From Chryseosolibacter sp964551035 (GTDB lineage Bacteria > Bacteroidota > Bacteroidia > Cytophagales > Cyclobacteriaceae), in NCBI GenBank assembly GCA_964551035.1, contig CAZKBK010000004.1, positions 1 through 64,000 on the forward strand: a stretch of 64,000 nucleotides of DNA, in the 5' to 3' direction. The notes under the pieces are model-generated. The model saw nothing but the letters and a program-made list of their open reading frames with translations, was not told the origin of the DNA and did not search any database. Position numbers and translations under genes: made by a program. Below are positions 16,702-26,098 of this stretch, one piece after another; the first letter of the stretch is position 1, and each line of letters opens with the position of its first letter.

Positions 16702-18225
16702 ATGGGACTCATCAATTCAATATTGACCTGGGTAATGAAGAAGCGCATCCATCAGATCGAGCTCTTCATGAAATATCCGCACGACGTGCAGGACGAGTTG
16801 TTCAGGCGCCTGGTCGAAACCGCGCAGGCTACGCAGTTCGGGATGCAGTTCGGATTTAGCGACATCCAGAACTATGAGCAATTTCGGAGCAGGGTGCCGG
16901 TTTCCAGCTACGAGCAGTTGTTTCCTTATATCCAGCGGCTGATGCGAGGCGAGCAGAACATTCTGTGGCCGTCGGAAATAAAATGGTTCTCGAAGTCCTC
17001 CGGTACCACTAACCAGCGGAGCAAGTTCATCCCCGTTTCCGAGGAAGCCCTGCGGGAATGCCATTTCAAGGGAGGAAAGGACCTGATCTCGATTTATGTT
17101 AACAACTATCCGGATTCGAAGCTGTTTGACGGAAAGGGCCTGGCCGTAGGGGGAAGTCATCAGATCAACGAATACGATTCCTCTACTTCATCATTCTACG
17201 GCGATGTCTCGGCAGTCATCATGCAAAACCTGCCGCCCTGGGCGCAGTTCATCCGCACACCGAGCCTCGAGACCGCATTGATGAGCAACTGGGAGGAAAA
17301 GATCGAAAAAATGGCCGCGGAAACGGCAGAGGTCAACGTTACCAACCTGGCCGGCGTCCCTACGTGGACGGTTCTCCTGATCCAAAAAATTGTCGAACTG
17401 ACGAAAAAGCGTCATATCCTCGAAGTATGGCCAAATCTTGAGGCATTCTTTCATGGGGCCGTTGCCTTCAAGCCATACCGCGCGCTCTTTGAGAGCCTGA
17501 TCCCGAAGTCCGACATGCGCTACTGGGAAACCTACAATGCCAGCGAGGGCTTCTTTGGGATTCAGGACCAAAAAGACTCGGACGAAATGCTGCTGATGCT
17601 GGACTATGGAATCTTCTACGAATTCATTCCAACCGAAAATCTCGACGACGAAAATCCGCGGGCGATATCCCTGGCTGAGGTGGAAACCGGAAAGAATTAC
17701 GCGATGATCATTTCTACCAACGCGGGCCTTTGGCGGTACAACATCGGCGATACCGTAAGGTTCACCTCCACTTCCCCTTATCGGATCAGAATTTCGGGAC
17801 GCACAAAACATTTCATCAATGCGTTTGGCGAGGAACTCATTGTCGAGAATGCCGAGGCCGCGGTGGCCAAGGCCTGCCTGGAAACCAATGCGATCATCGA
17901 TAACTTTACGGTAGCCCCCATCTATCTTGAAAAGGGAAAACGAGGGGGTCACGAATGGATTGTGGAGTTCAAAGTGAAACCCCGGAACCTGCCGGAGTTC
18001 GCAGAGGCGCTGGACAAGCACCTTCGTCAGGTGAACTCCGACTACGACGCAAAACGTCATCACAACCTTGCCCTCGTCGGGCCGCAGGTTCACAGCGTCG
18101 AGGAAGGCACTTTCTACAAATGGATGAAAAAACGGGGCAAGCTTGGCGGACAGAATAAGGTGCCGCGGCTGTACAACTCCCGCGAGTATGTTGAAGACAT
18201 CCTCAAAATGATCGCATCACAGTAA
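16702..18225 (+). CDS. GH3-family acyl-adenylate/amido synthetase-like enzyme
   Basis: 507 aa. It matches the GH3 family ('auxin-responsive promoter' in plants), members of the ANL adenylating superfamily that join carboxylic acids to amino acids. Visible motifs: phosphate-binding SKSSGTTNQRSKFIPVSEE near residue 98, YNASEGFFGIQ near 280 (acyl/adenine pocket) and YNIGDTVRF near 355 (ATP-binding Asp). The TTG at 16681 lies within the -7 box, so ATG 16702 is the start. Bacterial GH3 substrates are unknown; this is probably cytosolic amide or thioester chemistry. It is monocistronic with its own promoter. Confidence 0.9.
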   Translation: MGLINSILTWVMKKRIHQIELFMKYPHDVQDELFRRLVETAQATQFGMQFGFSDIQNYEQFRSRVPVSSYEQLFPYIQRLMRGEQNILWPSEIKWFSKSSGTTNQRSKFIPVSEEALRECHFKGGKDLISIYVNNYPDSKLFDGKGLAVGGSHQINEYDSSTSSFYGDVSAVIMQNLPPWAQFIRTPSLETALMSNWEEKIEKMAAETAEVNVTNLAGVPTWTVLLIQKIVELTKKRHILEVWPNLEAFFHGAVAFKPYRALFESLIPKSDMRYWETYNASEGFFGIQDQKDSDEMLLMLDYGIFYEFIPTENLDDENPRAISLAEVETGKNYAMIISTNAGLWRYNIGDTVRFTSTSPYRIRISGRTKHFINAFGEELIVENAEAAVAKACLETNAIIDNFTVAPIYLEKGKRGGHEWIVEFKVKPRNLPEFAEALDKHLRQVNSDYDAKRHHNLALVGPQVHSVEEGTFYKWMKKRGKLGGQNKVPRLYNSREYVEDILKMIASQ

Positions 18226-18233
18226 CACCCGGC

Positions 18234-18842
18234 CTATTCGCGGCGTATGCCCCGAAGCCATGAAGCAATACTCCAACGCGTCGACTCCTGCACGACGGTA
18301 CCGCTCTCGGCGGCGCGGTTGACTTTCTCGACCGTATAAAATGCCGTTGGGAGATTGTCTTTCAGTTCCAACAGCAGACCTTCAAGCGATTCCCTTGGCA
18401 ATACCGTAAAAACAAGGTTTTCTCTCCCGTCCGGTCCGACGGCATCAACATGGGTGTATCGAAAGGTGCGTTCATGGAGGTAGTCCAGCAACGCCCCGAC
18501 ATCTTTCCGGGTGATGATCCTGACAATCACTTTGCCGTAGGCGATCCGCTCCTCGATGATCATTCCCACGTAGATTCCCGAAGCAAACCCCGCAGGGTAA
18601 GCAAAGTAGCAGACCCAGTTGTCAAGGTGTTCGAATATCTGGCTAATGGCAAGCAACCAGATAAAGGATTCGAAGAATCCGAGAAGGGTGGCCGTCACGC
18701 GCCGGCCGCCCAGCACGTAGATGATTCGGATGGTGTTGATCGAGACGTCAGCGATCCGCGCAAGAAATATCAGCAGCGGCAATAAGCCGTATCGGTAAAC
18801 GTCGGGGTGAATCGCCAGCGTATCGGTAAAGAATTCCTCCAT
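18234..18842 (-). CDS. UPF0316 membrane protein (DUF5698 + DUF2179)
   Basis: 202 aa. Three N-terminal hydrophobic helices (about 18-110), including FLARIADVSINTIRIIYVLGGRR and the conserved FFESFIWLLAISQI, then a cytosolic DUF2179 domain (about 115-180: GKVIVRIITRKDVGALLDYLHER). The function of the family is unknown. It ends 8 nt from the convergent GH3 stop. ATG at 18842. Confidence 0.85.
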   Translation of the reverse strand: MEEFFTDTLAIHPDVYRYGLLPLLIFLARIADVSINTIRIIYVLGGRRVTATLLGFFESFIWLLAISQIFEHLDNWVCYFAYPAGFASGIYVGMIIEERIAYGKVIVRIITRKDVGALLDYLHERTFRYTHVDAVGPDGRENLVFTVLPRESLEGLLLELKDNLPTAFYTVEKVNRAAESGTVVQESTRWSIASWLRGIRRE

Positions 18843-18904
18843 GGCGCCGCAATTTTAGGAAAATTATTGGATCTGATAATTTGAGATTGTGGAGGTGAGT
18901 CCTG

Positions 18905-20287
18905 TCAGCCGAACAAATCGCTGAATACCTCCGTGAGGTTGCCAAAAGGCTTGATCGATATCGTGCTCCTCGCTCCGGCGGCTGCGCGCTGGCTGTATTT
19001 TGAGATGTAGATCTCGGTAAATCCAAGTTTCTCTGCCTCCGATATGCGCTGGTCGATCCGGTTCACCGCGCGCAACTCGCCGCCGAGACCGATTTCCGCG
19101 GCGAAACATACTTTTTCGGATACCGGAATTTCCTGCATGCCGGAGACCATGGAAACACACACCGCGAGGTCAATAGCCGGATCCTCAACCTTGATGCCCC
19201 CGGCCATATTGACAAATACATCCTGAGTGCCCATGCGGAAGCCGCATCGTTTCTCAAGAACGGCGAGTAGCATGTTCAGGCGCTTCTGATCAAACCCGGT
19301 TGGCGTGCGCTGGGGCGTTCCATACGACGCTGGACTTACAAGCGATTGGATCTCGATGAGAAGCGGCCTGTTCCCCTCCATGGTGGCGCCGATTGTGGCG
19401 CCGGTCAATGCACCATCCTTTTGGGAGATCAGTATCTCGGATGGGTTTGACACCGGTCGAAGGCCGAGGCCAAGCATCTCATAGATGCCGATCTCCGACG
19501 TCGAACCAAACCTGTTTTTGGTCGTGCGGAGAATCCGGTACGCCAGATGGCGATCGCCTTCAAACTGAAGCACCGTATCGACCATGTGTTCGAGCACCTT
19601 CGGGCCGGCGAGCATGCCGTCCTTCGTAATATGGCCGATCAGGAATACGGGCGTATTCGTTTCCTTTGCAAAGCGCATCAGCTCTCCCGCACATTGGCGA
19701 ACCTGCCCAACACTTCCCGCAGTTGATTCAAGCTGGGGCGAGTAAAGGGTCTGGATTGAATCTACAATGACAACCTCAGGTTCCATCGCCTCAACCATTT
19801 GAAAAATGCTGGTGGTATTGGTCTCCGTCACCACGTAAAAGGACGCCGAGTGATCCTGAAGGCGTTCCGCCCTCATTTTGATCTGCTGATCACTCTCCTC
19901 CCCCGAAACGTAGAGCACTTTCTGTGACTTCAATTTCAGCCCGACCTGAAGCATCAGTGTCGACTTCCCGATACCCGGCTCGCCGCCGATGAGCACGAGA
20001 GAGCCGGGTACGATACCGCCGCCAAGTACGCGGTCGAGTTCCGGGTCGCCAGCGGTCCACCGTACGTCATGGCCCGGTTCAATTTCTGCCAGGGTTCTCG
20101 GCTTATTAACTTTTCTTGCAGGCTGCTGACGCCATTCATTTTTGGAAGGCCCGGAAGTTTTTTCCACCAACTCCTCGCTAAAGCTATTCCACGAATTGCA
20201 CGAAGGGCATTTTCCCAGCCACTTCGCTGACTCGTATCCGCAGTTCTGACAGAAAAATATCGTTTTCGCCTTTGCCAGGGCTCGCAA
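18905..20287 (-). CDS. radA: DNA repair protein RadA
   Basis: 460 aa. A RecA-like ATPase that promotes branch migration in homologous recombination. N-terminal zinc finger FFCQNCG...CPSCNSW; Walker A GGEPGIGKSTLMLQVG near residue 95; the RadA-specific KNRFGSTSE near 253; and a C-terminal Lon-like domain (AGGIKVEDPAIDLAVCVSMVSG). No ATG is available at the right place. The frame opens with TTG at 20287 (MRALAKAKTIFFC); the usual N-terminus MAK-K would fall on a CTG at 20278. The start codon is therefore non-standard and uncertain by three residues. Confidence 0.95.
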   Translation of the reverse strand: MRALAKAKTIFFCQNCGYESAKWLGKCPSCNSWNSFSEELVEKTSGPSKNEWRQQPARKVNKPRTLAEIEPGHDVRWTAGDPELDRVLGGGIVPGSLVLIGGEPGIGKSTLMLQVGLKLKSQKVLYVSGEESDQQIKMRAERLQDHSASFYVVTETNTTSIFQMVEAMEPEVVIVDSIQTLYSPQLESTAGSVGQVRQCAGELMRFAKETNTPVFLIGHITKDGMLAGPKVLEHMVDTVLQFEGDRHLAYRILRTTKNRFGSTSEIGIYEMLGLGLRPVSNPSEILISQKDGALTGATIGATMEGNRPLLIEIQSLVSPASYGTPQRTPTGFDQKRLNMLLAVLEKRCGFRMGTQDVFVNMAGGIKVEDPAIDLAVCVSMVSGMQEIPVSEKVCFAAEIGLGGELRAVNRIDQRISEAEKLGFTEIYISKYSQRAAAGARSTISIKPFGNLTEVFSDLFG

Positions 20288-20515
20288 TGAATTTGAGCGC
20301 CTAAAGTCCCAAAAAAAAATTGAAAAGAATAATAAAGCTTCAATGCGTTGCAGGTGCGGGCGTGGACCTCTTGCGAAGCGAGCCCAAATGCAAGAATTGC
20401 GTGCTTCATCACGCCAGCGAAATGGTCGCGCGGTATTTTCAAATTTTCCAAATTCGGATGGAATCGTTATCTTGATCGACCAATCAAATCATTTAGTCAC
20501 CCTAACAACCTCTCT

Positions 20516-22456
20516 ATGAAAAGAAGGATATTACTGGCCCTGGTCCTGGCCGCGCCGTTTGCTACACTTTCGCAAAAGTCACCGGTCAAGTTTGGGAAAG
20601 TAACCATGGACGAGTTGAAAATGACGCGCTATGAAAAAGACAGCGCAGCGTCAGCCGTGGTACTGGTTGATTATGGCGAAGCCTATATCAGCCTGGGGGC
20701 AACGTCAGCTTCCCTCACTTTTGAACGTCAAGTTCGCATCAAAATTCTCAGGAAAGATGGCGTCTCATGGGCAGACGTTTCCATTCCTTTGATGGACATT
20801 GGCACCTCCGAAGAGAATATCTCGGGGCTTAAAGCGGTTGCATATAACCTTGAAAACGGAGAGATCGTTGAATCCAAGCTTGAGAAGGATGGGATCTTCA
20901 AGGAAAAGTTCAATAAGAACATAAACCTCCTGAAATTCTCGATCCCGAATGCAAAAGAAGGGTCTGTGCTTGAGTTCACCTATCGGATAAACTCGGACTT
21001 TCTTACGAACTTTCCGAATTGGCAGTTCCAGTATAAGATTCCGGTTGCCCATAGCGAGTACTGGGCTATAATACCCGAAGTGTTTACTTTTCAAAAGTAT
21101 ATGCAGGGGTACGTTTCGGCGACCCATTATGAAATAAAGCCGATCTCCGGAACCCTCCAGGCGCAGGGTCATCATTGGATAATCAAGGATGTCCCTGCCT
21201 TCAAGGAAGAACCTTATATGACAAGTGACACCGACTACCTGTCGCGAGTCAACTTTGCCCTGTCACACTTCTCCCCGCCAGGCAGTTATGTGCGCGAGAT
21301 CATGGGTTCGTGGGAAAAGATGAACAGCAACTTCCTGGAGCACGATCGCTTCGGCGGAACCATCACCGGTTCCGGGTTCCTTAAGAAAACCGTGGATGAA
21401 ATTACGGCGGGCATGTCGGAACCGGAACAGAAGATCGCAGCGATCCACAACTATGTTCGTCAAAACATCGAATGGAACGGCAACAAAGACTTTCTGGCAG
21501 ATCCCGTGAGGGAAATCATCGAACGGAGGAAAGGAAGTTCCGGCGACATCAATCTCACACTTGCGTCCATGTTGGAAAAAGCAGGCATACCGGTAAGTAT
21601 GGTCTTGCTGAGCACACGTGATCATGGTTTCATCCGTCGGGAGTATCCAATGCAGCGGCAATTCAACTACGCCGTCTGCGAAGTGCAGATCGGCGATAAA
21701 CTCGTAATGCTGGATGCCACCCAGCGGAACTTGCCTGCTCACATTCTACCGGAGCGCTGTCTCAATCAGGTCGGATTCCGCATCTCAAAGACGAACTCCG
21801 GCTGGGTCGAGATCAAGCCTTCCGCCAAATCAAGAACCGTTGTCAGCGCCAACCTGACGCTTGATCCCAGCGGTGAATTGTCAGGCGTCCTAAGCTACAC
21901 GCTCGGAGGATACGACGCCGGCAAGATGCGCGCCGCGTATTTCTCAAAGGGGGAAGCAGAATATCTTAAGTCAGCCCTGGAGCCGACCTGGCAGATTGAG
22001 AACAGCACCTTTGAAGGGATCAAAGACCTGGAAGCGCCGGTGAAAACCAAGCACGAACTTACCATCCCGGAACATGCCGTCGTCGCCGGCGACCTGATCT
22101 ATATAAGCCCCTTTGTGACGGAACGAATTGAGGAAAACCCGTTTAAGCGCGAAGTCCGCGAGTATCCTGTCGACTTTGGGAGCCCGATTGAAAAGACCTA
22201 TATCTGCCAGCTTACCATTCCCGAAGGCTATGAGATCGACGAGATGCCACAGAGCAAAATCTTCATGCTGCCGGGAAATACAGCCAGGTTTCTGTATAAC
22301 GCCGGACAGACGGGGAGCATGATCACGGTGACCAGCACCCTGCAGATCAATCGAAACCTCTTCCTACAAACCGAATATCCGAACCTTCGTGAATTTTACA
22401 ACCAGGTCGTGGCCAAGGAAGCCGAACAGATCGTATTGAAGAAGAAAACAAATTGA
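20516..22456 (+). CDS. DUF3857 protein with degenerate transglutaminase-like domain
   Basis: 646 aa. Signal peptide (MKRRILLALVLAAPFATLSQ), DUF3857 beta domain (about 40-250), transglutaminase-like core (about 290-410) and a DUF3858-like C-terminal domain. In the core, the usual catalytic Cys position reads GSSGDINLTL and the usual His position reads FNYAVCEV, so Cys becomes Ser and His becomes Tyr; the Asp (MLDAT) remains. It is therefore probably not an active protease or transglutaminase, but a binding or scaffold protein of the envelope. The next gene, 4 nt downstream, is a paralogue that keeps Cys and His. Start at 20516 chosen for the signal peptide. Confidence 0.85.
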   Translation: MKRRILLALVLAAPFATLSQKSPVKFGKVTMDELKMTRYEKDSAASAVVLVDYGEAYISLGATSASLTFERQVRIKILRKDGVSWADVSIPLMDIGTSEENISGLKAVAYNLENGEIVESKLEKDGIFKEKFNKNINLLKFSIPNAKEGSVLEFTYRINSDFLTNFPNWQFQYKIPVAHSEYWAIIPEVFTFQKYMQGYVSATHYEIKPISGTLQAQGHHWIIKDVPAFKEEPYMTSDTDYLSRVNFALSHFSPPGSYVREIMGSWEKMNSNFLEHDRFGGTITGSGFLKKTVDEITAGMSEPEQKIAAIHNYVRQNIEWNGNKDFLADPVREIIERRKGSSGDINLTLASMLEKAGIPVSMVLLSTRDHGFIRREYPMQRQFNYAVCEVQIGDKLVMLDATQRNLPAHILPERCLNQVGFRISKTNSGWVEIKPSAKSRTVVSANLTLDPSGELSGVLSYTLGGYDAGKMRAAYFSKGEAEYLKSALEPTWQIENSTFEGIKDLEAPVKTKHELTIPEHAVVAGDLIYISPFVTERIEENPFKREVREYPVDFGSPIEKTYICQLTIPEGYEIDEMPQSKIFMLPGNTARFLYNAGQTGSMITVTSTLQINRNLFLQTEYPNLREFYNQVVAKEAEQIVLKKKTN

Positions 22457-22460
22457 CCCC

Positions 22461-24371
22461 ATGAAACTCCGAATCATTCTTTTGTGCGCGTTTGCCTGCG
22501 TGTGCATGTTTGCGAATGCGGGCGATCCGAAATACCCCGTGAGCGACATTCCTGATGAACTACGGGACAATGTAAACGTCGTAATCAGGGAAGACCAAAT
22601 GATCTTTACCATTCATGAAAGGAACCGGTGCACCTATCGCGTTCACCAGGTCTACACGATCCTTAATAAGGATGGAAAACGCTATGCCCAACAGGTCGTG
22701 TTCTACGACAAACACCGGAAGATCAAAGACCTGAATGGTACCGCCTATGACGCCGCCGGCAATCGGATAAGGCGCATAAAGAACAGCGACATTTACGACC
22801 AGAGCGCCTTTGACGGCTCCCTTTTCAGCGACAATCGCCTCAAGGCGGTAGACCTTACGCAGGGATCTTACCCCTATACAGTCGAGTTCGACTATGAAGT
22901 TGAATTCAGGTACCTGTTTTCCATACCCTCGTTCGTGCTTGTGCCGGATGAAAAGGTGTCCGTTCAGCAATCTTCCTACACATTGAATTTTCCCCCGGGC
23001 CTTGAGCCGCGGTACAAAGTAAGGAACACCGATGTACAGCCGACGCGGGGCACGACCACCGACGGCCTTCAGTCCATTTCATGGTCATTTGAAAACATAA
23101 AGCCTATTGTGTTCGAACCGTACAGCGATCGCGCCGAAATCCTGACCACTATCGATGCGGCTCCCAGTAGCTTTCAGTTCGATTCCTACACCGGGGACAT
23201 GAGCTCGTGGAACAACTTCGGAAAGTGGATCGCCGAGTTGAATGCCGGTAGAAGAGAATTGACCGAGGCGACCGAACTCAAGGTCAGGCAGCTTACCGAC
23301 GGGCTCGCCACCACAGAAGAGAAGGTGCAGGCGCTCTATGAGCACCTGCAGGGCAAGACACGTTACGTCAGTATTCAACTTGGTATCGGCGGCTATCAGC
23401 CGTTCCCCGCGACCGTTGTCGATCAGAACGGCTATGGTGATTGCAAGGCGCTATCCAATTATATGATGGCCATGCTTGAAGCCGTGGGTATTGAAGGTCA
23501 TTATGCGCTCATTAACGCAGGGGCAACTGCGGAAAAAATGGATGAAAGTTTCCCCGCATCGCAGTTCAACCATGTTATCGTTATGGTGCCGACGCAGACC
23601 GACACCATTTGGCTTGAATGCACAAGCCAGACGAACCCATTCGGGTATCAGGGAACATTTACCGGCGACAGAAAGGCGCTGATCATAACGGACAGTGGCG
23701 CCGAGGTAGTGAACACTACGCGGTATGCTGCGGCGGACAATGTACGCGCCCGAGTGGCTCACGTGTACCTGGAGTCGTCCGGGAATGCGACCACGAAATT
23801 GAGCACCACTTACAGTGGGTTGCAGTATGAGAAAGGGCACCTGAACTTTATTCTCGACGGCAACTTCGACGAGCAAAAAAAATGGGTTCAGTCGAACACC
23901 AATATTCCATCCTTCGACATTGTGACCTTTTCAATGAAAAACTACAAGGAGCGCATACCGACGGCACAGGTCGATCTCGAGTTACAACTCAGGCACTATG
24001 CAACGGTGAGTGGCAAACGGGTGTTCCTGAGGCCGAATCTCATGAGTCGCGTCAGCCACATCCCGGAAAAAGTAGAGTCGCGAAAAACACCGGTCGTTCG
24101 GCGATATCCCTACACCGACATCGATACCATCAGGTACCACCTTCCTGAAGAAATTTACCCTGAATTCCTTCCTGAACCCATCCGAATCAGCAGCATATTC
24201 GGTGAGTACGAGGCCACCTTCTCTGTCGATCAGGGCAGTCTTGTTTATACCCGCCGGGTAATCATGAACAAGGGTGAATTTCCTCCGGAGCGCTATAAAG
24301 ACCTCATCGATTTCTACAGGTCCGTGAGCAAAGCCGATAATGTCAAACTAGTCTTTCTCAATAAGACCTGA
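22461..24371 (+). CDS. DUF3857 protein with intact transglutaminase-like domain
   Basis: 636 aa. Signal peptide (MKLRIILLCAFACVCMFANA), DUF3857 domain (about 50-245), then a transglutaminase-like core with NGYGDCKALSNYMM (Cys near residue 327), SQFNHVIVMVP (His) and TIWLECTSQTNPFGY (acidic residue is Glu). Function unknown; predicted periplasmic or surface enzyme. It begins 4 nt after the degenerate paralogue, so the two are co-transcribed and probably work together. It ends one base before the stop of the convergent SDR gene. Confidence 0.87.
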   Translation: MKLRIILLCAFACVCMFANAGDPKYPVSDIPDELRDNVNVVIREDQMIFTIHERNRCTYRVHQVYTILNKDGKRYAQQVVFYDKHRKIKDLNGTAYDAAGNRIRRIKNSDIYDQSAFDGSLFSDNRLKAVDLTQGSYPYTVEFDYEVEFRYLFSIPSFVLVPDEKVSVQQSSYTLNFPPGLEPRYKVRNTDVQPTRGTTTDGLQSISWSFENIKPIVFEPYSDRAEILTTIDAAPSSFQFDSYTGDMSSWNNFGKWIAELNAGRRELTEATELKVRQLTDGLATTEEKVQALYEHLQGKTRYVSIQLGIGGYQPFPATVVDQNGYGDCKALSNYMMAMLEAVGIEGHYALINAGATAEKMDESFPASQFNHVIVMVPTQTDTIWLECTSQTNPFGYQGTFTGDRKALIITDSGAEVVNTTRYAAADNVRARVAHVYLESSGNATTKLSTTYSGLQYEKGHLNFILDGNFDEQKKWVQSNTNIPSFDIVTFSMKNYKERIPTAQVDLELQLRHYATVSGKRVFLRPNLMSRVSHIPEKVESRKTPVVRRYPYTDIDTIRYHLPEEIYPEFLPEPIRISSIFGEYEATFSVDQGSLVYTRRVIMNKGEFPPERYKDLIDFYRSVSKADNVKLVFLNKT

Positions 24372-25178
24372 CTACCGAATCGGTGCATTCGTTTCCCGGG
24401 CCATCACATTGTAGACCATTTTGTCGGCCAGCCGCGGAAGCCATTTGTTCAGGAACACCGCAAGTTTGCCCTGCATGGTAAGAATCAGCGTCCGCTTTCT
24501 CCTGACGGTGGCACGGTAGATATGTTTTGCGCATTGCTCGGCGCTCATCATTTCGCCTTCATTCCGCGGTGACTCTCCCTGTTGGGTACCGTCTTTCGTC
24601 AACGATCGTTTCCGAATGTTGGATGCCGTAAAACCGGGGCAGGCGGTTAACACGTGAACGCCGGTCTTTAATAACTCGGTTCGAAGTACTTCCAGAAACC
24701 CGTTCAATGCGAATTTCGACGCTGAGTAGCCGGTCCGTCCGGGCAACCCCCGGAAGCCGGCAATCGACGAGATGCCTATGATGGATCCATTGTTCTTCCG
24801 GATCTCGGGCAGGCAGTAGTACGTAGCATAGAGCGTCCCGTAGAAATTAATATCCATTACCTTTCTTACTACCGAAAGATCCACCTCCGAAAACAGTGCA
24901 CGCATGGAGATCCCCGCATTATTGATGAGGATGTCAATCGTCCCAAAAACGCGGATGGCCTCCGCTGCCATTCGCCGGTTATCCTCCTCAACGCTGACGT
25001 CGCCCTGGAACCCTTGCACTTCGATTCCTTTCGCACGAAGGTCATTGACCGCATGCTCCAACTCCACGGGATTGCGGCCGGTTATGAAGACCCTCGAGCC
25101 GTTCAGCCCAAACACCAGGGCAAGCGCTTTTCCAATTCCGGAAGAGCCACCCGTTATGATAACCACTTTGCCTTTCAT
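24372..25178 (-). CDS. short-chain dehydrogenase/reductase
   Basis: 268 aa classical SDR. NAD(P) motif TGGSSGIGKALA near residue 8, NNAG at about 88, catalytic Ser in GISSIAG (about 140) and the YSASK Tyr/Lys pair near 155. A C-terminal extension with RKRTLILTMQGKLAVFLNKWLPRLADKMVY, typical of DHRS7-like lipid or steroid SDRs, may be membrane-associated. Substrate unknown. ATG at 25178; divergent from the acyltransferase gene 53 nt away. Confidence 0.88.
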   Translation of the reverse strand: MKGKVVIITGGSSGIGKALALVFGLNGSRVFITGRNPVELEHAVNDLRAKGIEVQGFQGDVSVEEDNRRMAAEAIRVFGTIDILINNAGISMRALFSEVDLSVVRKVMDINFYGTLYATYYCLPEIRKNNGSIIGISSIAGFRGLPGRTGYSASKFALNGFLEVLRTELLKTGVHVLTACPGFTASNIRKRSLTKDGTQQGESPRNEGEMMSAEQCAKHIYRATVRRKRTLILTMQGKLAVFLNKWLPRLADKMVYNVMARETNAPIR

Positions 25179-25231
25179 CGGCGCAAAAATAATAATACTT
25201 GCTTAACTTGCCGGCCCCAACTGTCCAGGTA

Positions 25232-26098
25232 ATGTTTTTCATCCGAATGGTATCCCGCCTTCCGCTACCCGCGCTCTACGTTCTTTCGGATATCATATTC
25301 TTAATCGCCTTCTACCTGGTACGCTACCGGCGTAACGTTGTGCGTACAAACCTTCGTCGATCGTTTCCGGAAAAGGAAGCGGATGCACTCGCACGCATTG
25401 AACGGCAGTTCTATCGGAATTTGTGTGACTACGGCGTAGAGACCCTGAAGCTCCTCACGATGTCAAAAGAAGAGTTGATAAAAAGGTTGATATTCACCAA
25501 TCATGATGTGCCCGCGCAGTTTGCAAAGGAACAACAATCGATCCTCATACTTGCATCTCACCAGTTCAACTGGGAATGGTTGTTGGTCTGCGCGAGTGTT
25601 AACTATCCCTTTCCTGTCGACTTTGTCTATCAGCCGGTAAAAAGTCGTCTTTTTAACAAGGTCATTCTGGAAACCCGGGCCAGGTGGGGCGCATACGCCA
25701 TCAAGCGAGACGAAGTGGCGCGCGAGGTGATCAAAAGAAAACACCTTGTTCGCGCAATTGCCACCGTGGCGGATCAATACCCCGGTTACGGTCATGACAA
25801 GAAGTATGTCGCGACATTTCTCAACCAGGAAACGGTCTTTTTTTACGGGACGAACCAGCTTGCAATCCTCACCCAATATCCAACCTTGTTCTATAAGGTA
25901 CGGAAGATCAAGCGGGGATATTACGAAGCCACCGCACGGGTCGTGGGATCTCCGCCTTACGACAAAGGCAGTGATGTTGTCGTTGAGAATTATGTCAGGG
26001 CCGTTGAAGAAACGGTGAAGGAAGCACCATCCGGGTGGTTGTGGTCACACAACCGCTGGAAGAAAAGGCACGTTGCCGGCGAACAAACGACGGACTAA
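25232..26098 (+). CDS. lysophospholipid acyltransferase family protein (HtrB/LpxL-like)
   Basis: 288 aa. An N-terminal membrane anchor (LYVLSDIIFLIAFYLVRYRR) and the HtrB-type catalytic region ASHQFNWEWLLV near residue 115, with the His and acidic residue of the acyltransferase motif. The later parts (VADQYPGYGH, FFYGTNQLAILTQYP) also fit the lipid A acyltransferase family. It probably adds a secondary acyl chain to lipid A or an aminolipid at the inner membrane; specificity is inference. ATG at 25232 (an earlier TTG frame has no support). The 3' end overlaps the convergent SNF2 gene by 4 nt. Confidence 0.86.
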   Translation: MFFIRMVSRLPLPALYVLSDIIFLIAFYLVRYRRNVVRTNLRRSFPEKEADALARIERQFYRNLCDYGVETLKLLTMSKEELIKRLIFTNHDVPAQFAKEQQSILILASHQFNWEWLLVCASVNYPFPVDFVYQPVKSRLFNKVILETRARWGAYAIKRDEVAREVIKRKHLVRAIATVADQYPGYGHDKKYVATFLNQETVFFYGTNQLAILTQYPTLFYKVRKIKRGYYEATARVVGSPPYDKGSDVVVENYVRAVEETVKEAPSGWLWSHNRWKKRHVAGEQTTD

